Source: Vandiemenella viatica (taxonomy: Eukaryota; Arthropoda; Insecta; Orthoptera; Morabidae). Taken from it: 64,000 nt of DNA. The translations under genes were made by a program, and so were the position numbers. Below the pieces are notes generated by a model, which saw nothing but the letters and a program-made list of their open reading frames with translations, did no database searches and was not told the origin of the DNA. The stretch lies in the NCBI GenBank assembly GCA_031002005.1, contig CM061919.1, forward strand, positions 223,446,739 through 223,510,738, given 5' to 3'. This document shows positions 46,611 through 56,499 of the stretch, one piece after another. How positions within the stretch are numbered: position 1 is the stretch's first letter; each line of letters opens with the position of its first letter.

Positions 46611-48090
46611 GACAGTCTCATGCAAATATATATATATCCCAATGCTCTGTAAATAGTAAAATTTTTGCCACTTACGCTTATTTGGTAGCGTAATCTAATG
46701 GATACGTTTGAACATAGAATAATGTGGGGAGTAGGGTCTAAATAAAAAAATATGGATCTGGCCAAGACGAAGAATTGCTCTCCTAGATAGCACATTTTGT
46801 CTTGCTGTAATCATAACTCAGATTCTTAAACCTGACAAAATTAGATTTTCTGTCACAAGACAAATTACCGTCCTATGGTTATTAGGAAACGCTATAACCT
46901 ACATAATACAAAATCAAAAGAAATGTTAAGGAGACTACATTTATTTCATGAACATAACCATATTATGAAACTAAATAACTTCAATACTACAAAAGAAAAC
47001 ATGCTAGACATCATATGACGGAAAACCTTCCCTAAATAAATTGTCAGAAAACTTACCAGTCAGGCGAACGGCTGGTATCTTTATTCCTGATAGATGTTGC
47101 TGTTGAATATATTTCGCAAACTTCAGTAAATGAAATACCTAAACTGCAGAGACAATAGATTTACTAAACTAGAAAACAATAAAAATTGTGACTGTGTCGG
47201 GGCAGAATGGCACCAAATGCTGCAAGACGCATATAGCAAGGCGCGCTCTGGCTGGCAAGTAAACGCAGCAGAGTAGAAGAACCTTAGTTAAGAGTTAGTC
47301 TTCTATAATATAATTAATATAATTAAGCTGATATATATTTTTCATGGTATCAATTAAGCAACTTAAAAACAATTCAGTAAAATTGTACAAAAAAATGGGT
47401 AAGATGTTGGCTTCATAATTTTCTGACCGGGGTTCAAAACCCCACTGTATTAAATACACGGGATTTATCAAGCCTAAGATTTCATTATTGTTAAAAATGA
47501 TTTTTTATTTTATTTCAACCTCGTTTACATACTTATATTGGGTGAAATAATATTTAAAACAAATTACATTGCTTATAACAGATACAACAAGTTCGGCCAA
47601 TATATATCAACAATGGCTTCGTAATATGCCTCGCCCATACCCAAAGAAATTTGGTCAGGAAGTGAATCTGTTAGTAAACAGGAATCTGACAAAAGCATTT
47701 TAACAATTAGATTTTAGAGGACCTAAATGTATATATTTCTTCAAGCCCTCGCTGTTCTATGACAAGAAGTGGAGTATCGTCAACCAAAAAGAGATGTGTG
47801 GTAGCACAGTGGATGGACGCTTCTCTTAAAAGCTTGTGTTCCCGGGTTCATATCCAAATGCGACTAGAGATTTTTACAGGCTTTGCTTGTTTCAGTAAGG
47901 CAGGACGCACCGTGGCTCCGTTTCCACGTTAAATTATAGACCTAGAGTCACGGCAGAGACGAAAAAACACGTCGTGCTAATCCGACTAAAAATAGTATAT
48001 ACATTTGCATTGTTCGTTTACTTATAATAGCCGAAACATGAATTATTAAAATTCTTATGTAAGTACTTGTTGATGCCGTAGTACGCAGTT
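46611..48090. other. mostly unassigned; weak tRNA-like fragments
   Basis: 47398-47448 has a B-box-like GGGGTTCAAAACCCC behind GGTAAGATGTTGGCTTC. 47806-47960 has TGTGGTAGCACAGTGGATGG and GGGTTCATATCC, reminiscent of a SINE-2 head. Neither forms a convincing tRNA cloverleaf. The rest is AT-rich. Confidence 0.35.
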
Positions 48091-48094
48091 TGTC

Positions 48095-48320
48095 AGGCGA
48101 TACGTTCTGCCGGTTGTTTGGGTGGGTGCAGCCGCTGTGACCCGGGTCTCGCTAGGTCGGGCGAGTTGACCTGATTCAGAGTGGCCGCCCACTCGTGAAC
48201 GACTGCCATAAGTACCGGTCGAACCGGTTTAACGAGACATCCAGCCTGCAGCGGGATAGGGGTGACTTCTCACACACAACTCCTGGTCACCAACCTCACT
48301 GTAATCCTCTGGCCGATACT
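48095..48320. other. GC-rich patch upstream of LINE
   Basis: Contains GGTCGGGCGAGTTGACC and GTGGCCGCCC; similar motifs occur in inverted orientation at 57715-57785 (AACTCGCCCGAC, GGCCGCCC). It is possibly the 5' untranslated part of a retroelement, but no family could be named. Confidence 0.3.
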
Positions 48321-48725
48321 TGTATGATTAGTTTGATGATAAAGAAACAGACTTTAAGGAACAAGCCTCCTGATAACCTTGGATGACAGAAGAAATTTTG
48401 AAGTTGATGGATCAGAGCAGAAGGCACAAAAATATTCAGGATGAAGCAGGAAGAGAGAGCAATGCAGACAATTTAGAAATCAGGTAAACAACAAATGCAA
48501 AAAATGCAAAAGAAAAATGGCTACAAGAAAAGTGTGAAGTAATAGAAAAGGAAATGGTCGTAGGCATAGTAGATTTGGCATGTAGGAAGATCAAACAAAA
48601 TTTTTGAGAAATGACCAAAAGATGTATAAACATTAAAACAGACGAAGATAAAACGTCTTTTAAGCTCAGAAAATAGAGCTAACCGATGGAAGGTATACAT
48701 TGAGAGACTCTATGATGGGGATGAT

Positions 48726-49014
48726 TTGAACAACAGCGTAATAGAAAACGAAGGTGATGTCGACATTGATGACTTAGGATATCCTGTGTTGAGGACAGAG
48801 TTTGACAGAGCTTTGAAATCAAATAACGCAGTTCGAACTAATGAGATTTCTGCAGAAATTCTGAAATCCCTACGAGAAGAAGGAATCCAGAGGTTATTCA
48901 AGCTGATAACAAAAGTTACGAAAGACGAGAAATTCCAACTGATTTTAATAATAGAATCATCTACGCACTTCCGAAGAAAGCAGAAGCCAACAAATGTGAG
49001 AATTATCGCACTGT
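48726..49014 (+). pseudogene. LINE reverse transcriptase, N-terminal part
   Basis: The frame runs through NEGDVDIDDLGYPVLRTEFD, then RALKSNNAVRTNEISAEILK and SLREEGIQRLFKLITKV, the segment before the first polymerase motif of RTE-type elements ('EV..AL...KA.G.D.I.AE.LK'). It continues into IYALPKKAE-like sequence after a shift near 48960. It is followed by stops, so no product would be made. Confidence 0.8.
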
Positions 49015-49129
49015 AAATTTAACATCACATGCATCAAAATTACTGACCAGAATAATATATAGAAGAATGGAAAGGGTAGTAGAAGTAATAGTAAATGAAG
49101 ATCAATCTGAATTTAGGAAAAACCGCGAT

Positions 49130-49615
49130 ACAAGGGAAGCAATTCTGCCTTTAAGATTAATACAAACATGCTTTTATAACTTTTCTTGATTTAGAAAAAG
49201 CTTTTGATAATGTTAGGTGGGACAAGATGATCAAAATTTTAAAGAAGTCAGGTCTAAAATATCAAGATAGAAGCATACTTTATAAACTATATAAGAATCA
49301 AGTTGCTATAATAAAAGTAGAAAATCATGAGAGATATGCGTCAGTTAAAAGCGTGTGAGATAAGGTTGTAGTCTATCCCCATTAATATTCAACTTGTATG
49401 TAGAGGAATTAGTAAAGGAATTGAAAAAAATTGCTTGTGGTATAAGAGTTTAGGGAGAAAAAAATCAATAGGTATGCTACGGTTTGATGACATTGTCTTG
49501 CTGGAAGAAAAGGCTAAGGATATTGAGAAGTTACTGAAAGGCATGAACAAAATCTTGAAAGAAGAGTTTGGACTAAATATAAACCAAAGCAAGACAAAAG
49601 TGATGAAATTTTGAA
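49130..49615 (+). pseudogene. LINE reverse transcriptase palm, degenerate
   Basis: FLDLEKAFDNVRWDKMIKIL (49.18-49.24 kb) contains motif A with its catalytic aspartate. Further on LYVEELVKELKKIACGIRV appears and then LRFDDIVLLEEKAKDIEKLL, motif C. The normal (Y/F)ADD is reduced to FDD by loss of a residue, so the active site is damaged. NINQSKTKVMKF (motif D) follows, ending 30 bp before the Tc1 foldback. The frame needs several shifts to read through. Confidence 0.85.
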
Positions 49616-49809
49616 GAAATGATAGGAATAATAGTAGATCAAATACACAGACGGAAAAAAAAATCCCAACACCAAGAAAAAATTATTGTAGAGTAATGAA
49701 ATTTGGACAATGCATTTGTCAAGTTAACATGTTTAATTGATTAAATTTTCAAGATCACAGGTTAATTTAAGCTCAAGAAAATGCATTTCAAATGTGAAAT
49801 ACTGTTAAA

Positions 49810-50559
49810 TTAATAGCCGGTGTAACCTCCAGAATTTTGAATGCAAGCCTGCAAACGTGAATGCATTGTGTCATACAGGTTTCGAATGTCACTTTGTGGT
49901 ATGGAGTTCCATGCTTGTTGTACTTGTGCTGTCAATACTGGGACGGTCAGTGCTGGCTGTGGATGATGCTGGAGTTGTCGTCCAATGATATCCCATACGT
50001 GTTCAATTGGAGACAGATCTGGTGATCTCGCAGGCCAAGGTAACATGTCGACACTCTGTAGAGCACGTTGCGAGACAACAGCGGTATGAGGGCGAGCGTT
50101 ATCCTGTTGAAAAACTCCCCCTTGAATGCTGTTCATGAATGGCAGCACTACAGGTTGAATTACCAGACTGACGTACAAATTTGCAGTCAGTGTGTTTGGT
50201 ATAACCACAAGAGTGCTCCTGCTGTCATAGGAAATTGCTCCCCAGACCATGACTCCAGGTGTAGGTCCAGTGTGTCTAGGCCGCAGACAGTTTGGTTGCA
50301 GGCGTTCCCCTGGCCTCCTTCTGACCAACACTCGGCCATCACTGGCACCAAGGCAGAACCTGCTTTCATCAGAAAACACAACAGATCTCCACTCCGTCCT
50401 CCAATGAGCTCTGGCTTGACACCACTGGAGTCGCAAACGGCGATGGCTTGTAGTCAGTGGAATGCACGCTACAGGGCGCCTGGCTCGGAGCTGTCCTTGA
50501 AGTAACCGATTTCTAACAGTTCGTTGTGTCACTGTGGTACCAACTGCAGCTCGAATTTC
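49810..50559 (-). pseudogene. Tc1 transposase, 5'-truncated copy
   Basis: Equivalent to codons from about 92 (EIRAAVGTTV) to the C-terminus of the intact 340-residue enzyme, with the same residues throughout, including D (FSDESRF), D (QQDNARPHT) and E (PIEHVW). The DNA-binding N-terminus is gone. The short upstream codons come from the inverted right arm. A product, if made, would be a catalytic domain without its main DNA-binding part. Confidence 0.93.
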
Positions 50560-50560
50560 G

Positions 50561-50902
50561 GTAGTGCTGCCATTCATGAACAGCATTCAAGGGGGAGTTT
50601 TTCAACAGGATAACGCTCGCCCTCATACCGCTGTTGTCTCGCAACGTGCTCTACAGAGTGTCGACATGTTACCTTGGCCTGCGAGATCACCAGATCTGTC
50701 TCCAATTGAACACGTATGGGATATCATTGGACGACAACTCCAGCATCATCCACAGCCAGCACTGACCGTCCCAGTATTGACAGCACAAGTACAACAAGCA
50801 TGGAACTCCATACCACAAAGTGACATTCGAAACCTGTATGACACAATGCATTCACGTTTGCAGGCTTGCATTCAAAATTCTGGAGGTTACACCGGCTATT
50901 AA
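50561..50902 (+). pseudogene. Tc1 transposase C-terminal fragment (right arm)
   Basis: The forward-orientation arm encodes the last ~113 residues (from VLPFMNSIQGGVFQQDNARP to SGGYTGY). It is identical to the C-terminus of the intact copy and lies in inverted orientation to the previous fragment. It lacks the first catalytic aspartate. Confidence 0.93.
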
Positions 50903-51068
50903 TTTAACAGTATTTCACATTTGAAATGCATTTTCTTGAGCTTAAATTAACCTGTGATCTTGAAAATTTAATCAATTAAACATGTTAACTTGACAAATGC
51001 ATTGTCCAAATTTCATTACTCTACAATAATTTTTTCTTGGTGTTGGGATTTTTTTTTCCGTCTGTGTA

Positions 51069-51362
51069 TAAAAATAGGATCGTATGCGATAGAAGAAGTA
51101 AGTGAAGTCTGCTACCTGGGAAGTAAAATTACAACTGATTGCCGAAGCAGGAATGATGTTAAAAGCACATTAGCAATAGCAAAAAGAGCCTTCATGAAAT
51201 ATGGAAATCTTTTAGTTTCACATATAGATCTAGGACATAGGAAGAATTTTTTAAAACTCTATATTTGGAGCACAGCACTTTATGGTAGCGAAGCACGGAG
51301 TTTAGGAATATCAGATAGAAGGAAGATTGAAGCATTTAGAATGTGGTGTGTAGATGTATGCT
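51069..51362 (+). pseudogene. LINE C-terminal domain after Tc1 insertion
   Basis: IGSYAIEEVSEVCYLGSKIT, then SRNDVKSTLAIAKRAFMKYG and FLKLYIWSTALYGSEARSLG, the post-polymerase domain of RTE-like elements. Its first codons continue the pre-insertion frame (GGA ATA ATA GTA GAT CAA) when the foldback and one TA are removed. A stop ends the frame at 51361-51363, and the remaining 3' sequence is shifted. Confidence 0.85.
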
Positions 51363-51742
51363 AAACATTAGGTGGACGGAGAAAGTAAGGAATGAACGAG
51401 TTTTGGAAATGAGAAAAGAACTTTGTGGAAGAGGCTTACAGAAAGAAGAGACAGGATGGTAAGTCATATTTTGAGACATGCAGGATTGGTTAATTTATTA
51501 GTGGGGGGAACAGTTGAAGATAAGAATTGTAGAGGAAGACAGAGAAGAGATTAGAATATATGAAGCAGATAATTGAGGATGTAGGTTGTAAACGGCATGT
51601 GGAGATGAAGAGGTTAGCGCAAGACAGGAAGGGTAGAGGATTGAATCAAACTGATCGAAAGAAAGATGACAATAATAAAAAAATAGCGCAAAATGGGTTA
51701 ATTGTCGGGTTTAAAATTCGGTAGGAAGCAGGAGAGAAATAA

Positions 51743-51903
51743 ACGTCGTGCCATCCAGATCTCGGTTTCCCGTGGTTTCCCGAAACCACTCGAGATGAAT
51801 GCTGGGATGGTTCCTTCAAAAGACCCTGGCTACATTGCTTACTGTTCTTTGCACCCAATCATTGCTTTTAATGACGTAGACGAAGCGTAAAGCCCTAAGG
51901 AAC
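51743..51903 (+). mobile_element. SINE-1 copy, head missing
   Basis: Begins at GTGCCATCCAGATCTCGG and covers the core (CGTGGTTTCCCGAAACCACT, GAATGCTGGGATGG) and the full tail (GACGTAGACGAAGCGTAAAG then CCCTAAGG). It directly follows the LINE 3' end. Confidence 0.82.
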
Positions 51904-51931
51904 AGGACTAGGTCTCGAGAAACTGCTATGC

Positions 51932-52012
51932 TGATCCTGGTTTTCCATGGTTTTCGCAGATCGCTCCCAGCAAATATCGAGGATGGCTCCTCAAAATAGA
52001 CCACGGGTGCAT
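51932..52012 (+). mobile_element. SINE-1 core fragment
   Basis: Contains CTGGTTTTCCATGGTTTTCG, CAGCAAATATCGAGGATGGC and TCCTCAAAATAGACCACGG. It is a second, more diverged partial copy in the same orientation as its neighbour. Confidence 0.6.
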
Positions 52013-52385
52013 CCTGCTATATCCCGTATATCCTTTCCAAACGATTGCACGTTAGGATAGGTGCAGCGCATCCTCCATCACCCACTTTTAGTGACTCGCG
52101 GAGAAATAGTAATAATAATAATAGACAAAAACGCACAAAATATTTTATGAATTCTTTCATGTAGATTCTATATTATTACTGTGCTATTCATTTTATCAGA
52201 TTCAGAAATGATGATTTACACAAGAACAAACAAAAAAAAAAAAAGAGAGAAATCTTTTAATTCAGCTCCGGGATATCAAGCCAAACCGGAATATTTAAAG
52301 GCATCTTTGCGAAACTTATTTCCATAATTTAATTTCTTTCTTTTTTGAGACGAAAACTTTTTCATTTTTTGATATGAATGGCATG

Positions 52386-52630
52386 ACCTGTAGGAGCGGC
52401 CTGGTGTGACTGGAGATCGAAAGGTCTCCGGTTCGAGTGCCTGTCTCGGCTGGGAACTTCAACGGCCCCTAAACCCGACTTTCACTTATGGCACAGCTTG
52501 AAGTGCAATGTGAAGTACATCAGAACGCTTCCGTGGTTCGGATTATAGGCTAAGCTGCAGATGCCTTATACCCCCTAGGATTACCGGGTAAATGGTTAGT
52601 TTAAGACGACTGCGTCAGGTCCGAATTGCA
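52386..52630 (+). mobile_element. SINE-2 copy
   Basis: A shortened A-box region, B-box CCGGTTCGAGTGCC, CCCGACTTTCACTTATGGCA, AGAACGCTTCCGTGGTTCGG and CCTAGGATTACCGGGTAA. It is diverged from the 15.3-kb copy but colinear with it. Confidence 0.8.
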
Positions 52631-52892
52631 CATTTTTGCAGATAGGAGTTGAATTCAGATTATTTCAACTGCCAAGTCTCGAATTTTACAGCTCACCCAT
52701 CAGACTCGAAGAAGAGGCAATAATTTGACAATAACTGGTCACCAAGCAAAATCCAGAATTGTTTTGCAGTGACCTAAGTTCTTACTAACCGACATTTAAA
52801 ACCCTAAAATATATTCAATAATTGATTTATAATGTAGTAAAATGTCAGACAGTCACAGTTCATGCTCACTGGGTAGTATTGCATAATATACT

Positions 52893-53063
52893 ATGTTCAC
52901 TGTGGCGGCTCAAGGTAATGTTCCCCTTACCCGTCTCCTCACCTCAACACCCCACCCCATCCCTTCCCCTGCGTCCAGGTAGGCGAATGGAAAATTTCCT
53001 TTTCGTATAGGGGGGGAAGGGCAACGGATTGGGGATGGAGCCGCCTCCGTTAAATGAACGGGC
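52893..53063. mobile_element. MITE-D copy, uninterrupted
   Basis: 171 bp: left TGTGGCGGCTCAAGGTAATG and CCCCTTACCC, right GGATTGGGGATGGAGCCGCC, GTTAAATGAACGGGC. It defines the family whose 30.1-kb copy was disrupted. The arms are C-rich and G-rich respectively and can base-pair. Confidence 0.6.
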
Positions 53064-53069
53064 TATAGT

Positions 53070-53228
53070 ATTAAATGCTGATGTTTCGTCCATTCTCTAA
53101 TGCATAACTCCTCTGCAGCGTGTTCCGCACTCTCTACTACTAAACACGACTAACTTCCCATCCGGGACGTTCGCTTTTTCGTCCCAGAAGAAGGACGAAA
53201 TAGTTCGGCTTAAACGTCAGCATTTAAT
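53070..53228. mobile_element. 159-bp palindromic MITE (family E)
   Basis: The ends ATTAAATGCTGATGTTTCG and its near-inverse AAACGTCAGCATTTAAT form roughly 20-bp inverted repeats with one or two mismatches. It is non-coding. It begins 7 bp after MITE-D ends. No clear target duplication was found. Confidence 0.65.
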
Positions 53229-53299
53229 GCTGGGAAGCCTTCAATTTTAAATAAATAGATACCTTTTTTTATCACTGACTTAACACAGGTAATAAGTTC

Positions 53300-53515
53300 G
53301 AGATCTGCCCTCGCATTCGGGAGGACGGTGGTTCCATTCCCCGTCCGAGCATCATGATTTGGGTTTTCCATGGTTTTCCCAAATCACTTCAGAAGAATGC
53401 CTGGATGCTTCCTTCAAACGGTCATGGCCAAATTCCTTCCAGTTTCTGGTTCCAAGTCCTTTCTCGCTTCTAATGACCTCGACGTCGACGAGGTGTAAAT
53501 CAATAAAAAAAAATA
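53300..53515 (+). mobile_element. SINE-1 copy, first bases missing
   Basis: Starts at CTGCCCTCGCATTCGGGAGG, with a mutated B-box (GGTTCCATTCCCC), full core, CAAACGGTCATGGCC and complete tail CGACGTCGACGAGGTGTAAA ending in an A-rich run. The A-box is lost. Confidence 0.87.
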
Positions 53516-54104
53516 ATCGATGCGTACAAGATATTAGTCCGACTATATACCATTTCCCGACATCTTTTTTGAGGTGAGAAGTTGCAAATAGATAGATGGA
53601 TACTGATAATTTTAAAACTTAAAATCCTTATGTTCATTGCAATACTTTTTTTTTTTTAATCCAGTTACATATTTCGGGCTCTTTACCCACTGGACTTTTA
53701 ATTTAATTGCATTTGCTCGTTGTTTTACGAGATGTAGAGCGAGGGGCACTCAATGTGTGCGCTATGTTGGCGCCCCTGGGAGCCAGTGTTCACGGCCGTC
53801 TCCGGCGAGGCGAGTCCGCACTTCCGCCGACGATCTCCGGTTTCGCACCTCTCTGCTACAGCAGACACGCCGCTGACGTAATCAACAGGCCTGTGCCACC
53901 GTGGGCGGAGAGTATGTAACAACCGTGCGAGCTTTATATTCAGCCAACAAATACGAAATATATAAGCGCAAAGGTTACACTGACACCAGCACCTACGGCT
54001 CAATTCTTCGTAGACAAGACGGCAAATTACAAATGAAGAAGTCGGATAGTAAATTCCTAGGAAGTGTTCTGGAGGTAACTGGAAGGAACGATGGAGTTGT
54101 AATA
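53516..54104. other. GC-rich unique patch, 53.70-53.93 kb
   Basis: A roughly 230-bp GC-rich, CpG-containing segment (GCGCCCCTGGG, CCGTCTCCGGCGAGGCGAG) that differs from its surroundings, followed by an open frame (53901-54149) with no known domain. It may be a non-coding exon, promoter or LTR fragment. Confidence 0.25.
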
Positions 54105-54302
54105 ACAGAGCTCGGGGGTGAAGAGCTGAAGCTCTTGGTCTGGCATTAGCAAGGACGCGGGTTCAGCTCCCCATCCTGCCATCCTGATTCCAGCTTCCAT
54201 GATTTCCCGAAGTCAATCAAGACGAATGCCTTGATCGAATTCCTTCACATTTCTTGTCACCAATCCTCTACCCCGCCTCCAATGAGACCAAAGCAAAAAT
54301 AA
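54105..54302 (+). mobile_element. SINE-1 copy, diverged (first of tandem pair)
   Basis: Degraded head, B-box GGGTTCAGCTCCCC, core CATGATTTCCCGAAGTCAAT with CGAATGCC, CCGCCTCCAATGAGACC end. It is followed at once by another copy. Confidence 0.7.
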
Positions 54303-54489
54303 TTACGCATTCGGGAAGACGCCGGTTTGAATCCACGTCCAGGCATCCAGATTTCCATGGTTTCCCCAATCCAGGTGAATGCTGGAATGCTTTGTTTAAA
54401 AGGCTATGGTAGAATTCCTCCCCGTTCCTTGTCCCCAGTCCCACCTCGCCTCTAATGACCTCGACGCCATAAGTAAAAAATAATAATAA
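54303..54489 (+). mobile_element. SINE-1 copy (second of tandem pair)
   Basis: Begins within the head (TACGCATTCGGGAAGACG), B-box CGGTTTGAATCC, shortened core, CGCCTCTAATGACCTCGACG and a (TAA)n tail at 54479-54489 in which the Helitron-like element is inserted. Confidence 0.8.
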
Positions 54490-55229
54490 TCTTTATATAT
54501 AAAAATGAACTGCTGTTCGTTTGACTCGCTAAAACTCGGGAATGGCTGGACCGATTTGGCTAATTTTTATCTTGAAATATTTGTGGAAGTTCAGGGAAGG
54601 TTTAAACGATGAGAAAAAATAGAAAAATTGCGAGGAAAATACTGAAAACGACAATTTAATATTATATATAAAAATGAGTGTGAGTTTGTTTGTCCTCTAT
54701 GTGCTCCTAAACCGTTTATCAGATTACGGTGAAACTTTGGTGAGTTGTCGAGAGCGTTTCACAGGTGGTTCCTAAAAAATAAAATTTCCAAAAAACCACG
54801 CCCTCTTCCCCATAATTTAAACAACCCAACAGATTTTGTCCGATTTCCACCAAAATTTGCACACGTATATTTAAAAACAAATATAAAAATATTGCCTATA
54901 TATGGTTTCAAAAAACGCAACCCCTCATCCCCTTCACATCCCCCTAATTTAGACAAACCCACAGATTTTATCCAATTTTGATGGAAATTTGCACTTTTTG
55001 CAAAACGGGCAATGCTTATTATATTACAGACCGAAAAAAATTGTAAGCACCTTATTTGTTGACATAAGTGTCTGTAGTAGAACAACTGTATAAACCGTGA
55101 CGTACACAAAAGAGACACTATTGTACAGTCATGACAATAAAGAGTTTTGATCGGTAATGTCAGGTGCTGCCATCTCATTTCGTTTCACATATATGACGTA
55201 GGTGATACGAAGTTCACCGGGTCAGCTAA
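54490..55229 (+). mobile_element. Helitron-like non-autonomous element
   Basis: Starts with TC (TCTTTATATATAAAAATGAA) directly after an A and ends with CTAA directly before a T, the A|T insertion pattern of Helitrons. Eleven bases before the end lies a short hairpin, GGTGA (55201-55205) with TCACC (55214-55218). The 5' end carries the sensory-looking GGCTGGACCGATTTGGC motif. A second 5'-like start (TTATATATAAAAATGAGTGT) at 54662 suggests an internal or nested end. No Rep/helicase is encoded. Confidence 0.6.
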
Positions 55230-55767
55230 TATTTAATAAGAAAGAAGTAGGTAGGCTGGCAGAAGCATTTTTAAAATTTGTCACAATGCTGGTATAGAAG
55301 GAGGATGAGTCACAGTAGGAGGGGTTTGTTTGTTATTGCTTTCTGTTCCTTGCTCTTCTGCACATTGTGGGCCAAGTAAATTCAGCTAATTGCAGAACAT
55401 TAATTTCCACATTTTCTTGTGATATTACCCGCTGATTTTTGGGATTTTGTGCTGCTGGTTATTTCCACTGACAAGACCTCGTTCGCACTTGATATCACAT
55501 TTATTCACCACAATAATAAACTTCTAAATGCAGCGGCTCAAAACTCATTCATCATGAGAGATCTTCTGTCACGATCAGATAACGTCTGTCGCTACAATGC
55601 CAGATTATCTACTATGAGTTGCTTCTAGGCGATAAAATCCCCCAATCTTTCGAGTGGCGGTCACTGACCGCAGTCGCTCACGCCGCTATGCTATTTCCTG
55701 TGGCCTGCACACACAGCTGCGTGGCTGCACATCCATAAACTTTACAAAATACTCTGCACATGAAACC

Positions 55768-55824
<57 letters not shown>

Positions 55825-56011
55825 ACTTTACAAACATTTATGCACTCTATAGTAGAGGTTTCCATGTTATGGGTGGGGATGGGAAGGAGGGTGGGGAGAT
55901 GGGGGAAGGGGCGAGGTAGCATCGCCGCGCCCGTGTGCACAATACATTATCCCTAAACCGTCGCAAGTACTATGTGTCCTTTGCCGCCTCTTAGAGTTAA
56001 AAAAACTTCAT
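55230..56011. other. mostly unassigned, with compound microsatellite
   Basis: Unique sequence apart from (CT)n-(CA)n-(TA)n at 55768-55825. Confidence 0.5.
55768..55825. repeat. compound (CT)n(CA)n(TA)n microsatellite
   Basis: About 11 CT, 8 CA and 9 TA units run directly into one another. Confidence 0.96.
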
Positions 56012-56022
56012 TCAAACATCAC

Positions 56023-56269
56023 ACTGAGCGTGGTGGTGTAACGGTTAGTTTTCTAGCCTCGCATTCGGGAGGACGCCTGTTCGAATCCCCGTCCGGGTAT
56101 CCAGATTTGGGTTTTCCATGGTTTCCCAAATCACTCCAGCAAATGCTGGGATGCTTCCTTCAAAAGGCAATGGCCGAATTCCTTCCCATTCCTTGCCCCC
56201 AATCCTTCCGGTCTCTAAAGACCTCGCTGTTAAGAGACGTTAAGCAGTTAAAAATTTAAATAATAAAAA
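56023..56269 (+). mobile_element. SINE-1b copy with perfect 11-bp target duplication
   Basis: Head GAGCGTGGTGGTGTAACGG, B-box TGTTCGAATCCCC, core with one deleted base, CAAAAGGCAATGGCCG, tail GGTCTCTAAAGACCTCGCTG and AAGAGACGTTAAGCAGTT. The 11-bp TCAAACATCAC occurs at 56012-56022 and again at 56270-56280, a perfect target duplication, so this is a young insertion. Confidence 0.95.
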
Positions 56270-56499
56270 TCAAACATCACGTACTTAGTGAGTTTCCTCC
56301 GAGATATGACTGTAAGTACTGAAAAGTAGGCATTTTCATTAGCAATAATAGAATTGTTTGGAGACGGTGGAGGGGAGGGCGTGATAATTTTTCTTTTGAC
56401 GGAAGGGAGGCATGGTACGAAAAACTTTGGTAACCCCTAATCCATGTGTACACCTCCGTCACAACAATGAAATAAGGGAATAATCTATAGTACAAGTAT

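Larger units (their letters stand above)
49646..51066. mobile_element. Tc1 foldback derivative (506-bp inverted arms)
   Basis: A 1421-bp element flanked by TA on both sides (49644-49645, 51067-51068). The left part (49646-50559) is the exact reverse complement, position for position, of 5648-6561 of the intact Tc1. After one extra base (G50560) the right part (50561-51066) equals 6056-6561 in forward orientation. Both ends are therefore the original 3' terminus, the arms form a 506-bp inverted repeat, and a 408-bp loop of transposase sequence lies between. The 5' half of Tc1, including the start codon and the first helix-turn-helix, is missing. It keeps two functional-looking 34-bp termini, so it could be moved by the intact transposase. 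Confidence 0.95.
48325..51690 (+). mobile_element. degenerate RTE-like LINE, split by a Tc1 foldback
   Basis: Pieces of one non-LTR polyprotein lie in order on the plus strand: the linker before the polymerase (RWKVYIERLYDGDDLNNSVI region, 48.69 kb), the start of the reverse transcriptase (48.73-49.02 kb), palm fragments (49.18-49.60 kb), then, after the inserted element at 49646-51066, the connection and C-terminal part (51.07-51.36 kb) and the 3' end (GGATTGAATCAAACTGATCG, tail AATAATAAAAAAATAG at about 51671-51686). The 5' endonuclease is not recognisable. Stops and shifts show it is dead. A copy of its 3' end is nested at 11.3 kb. Confidence 0.85.
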
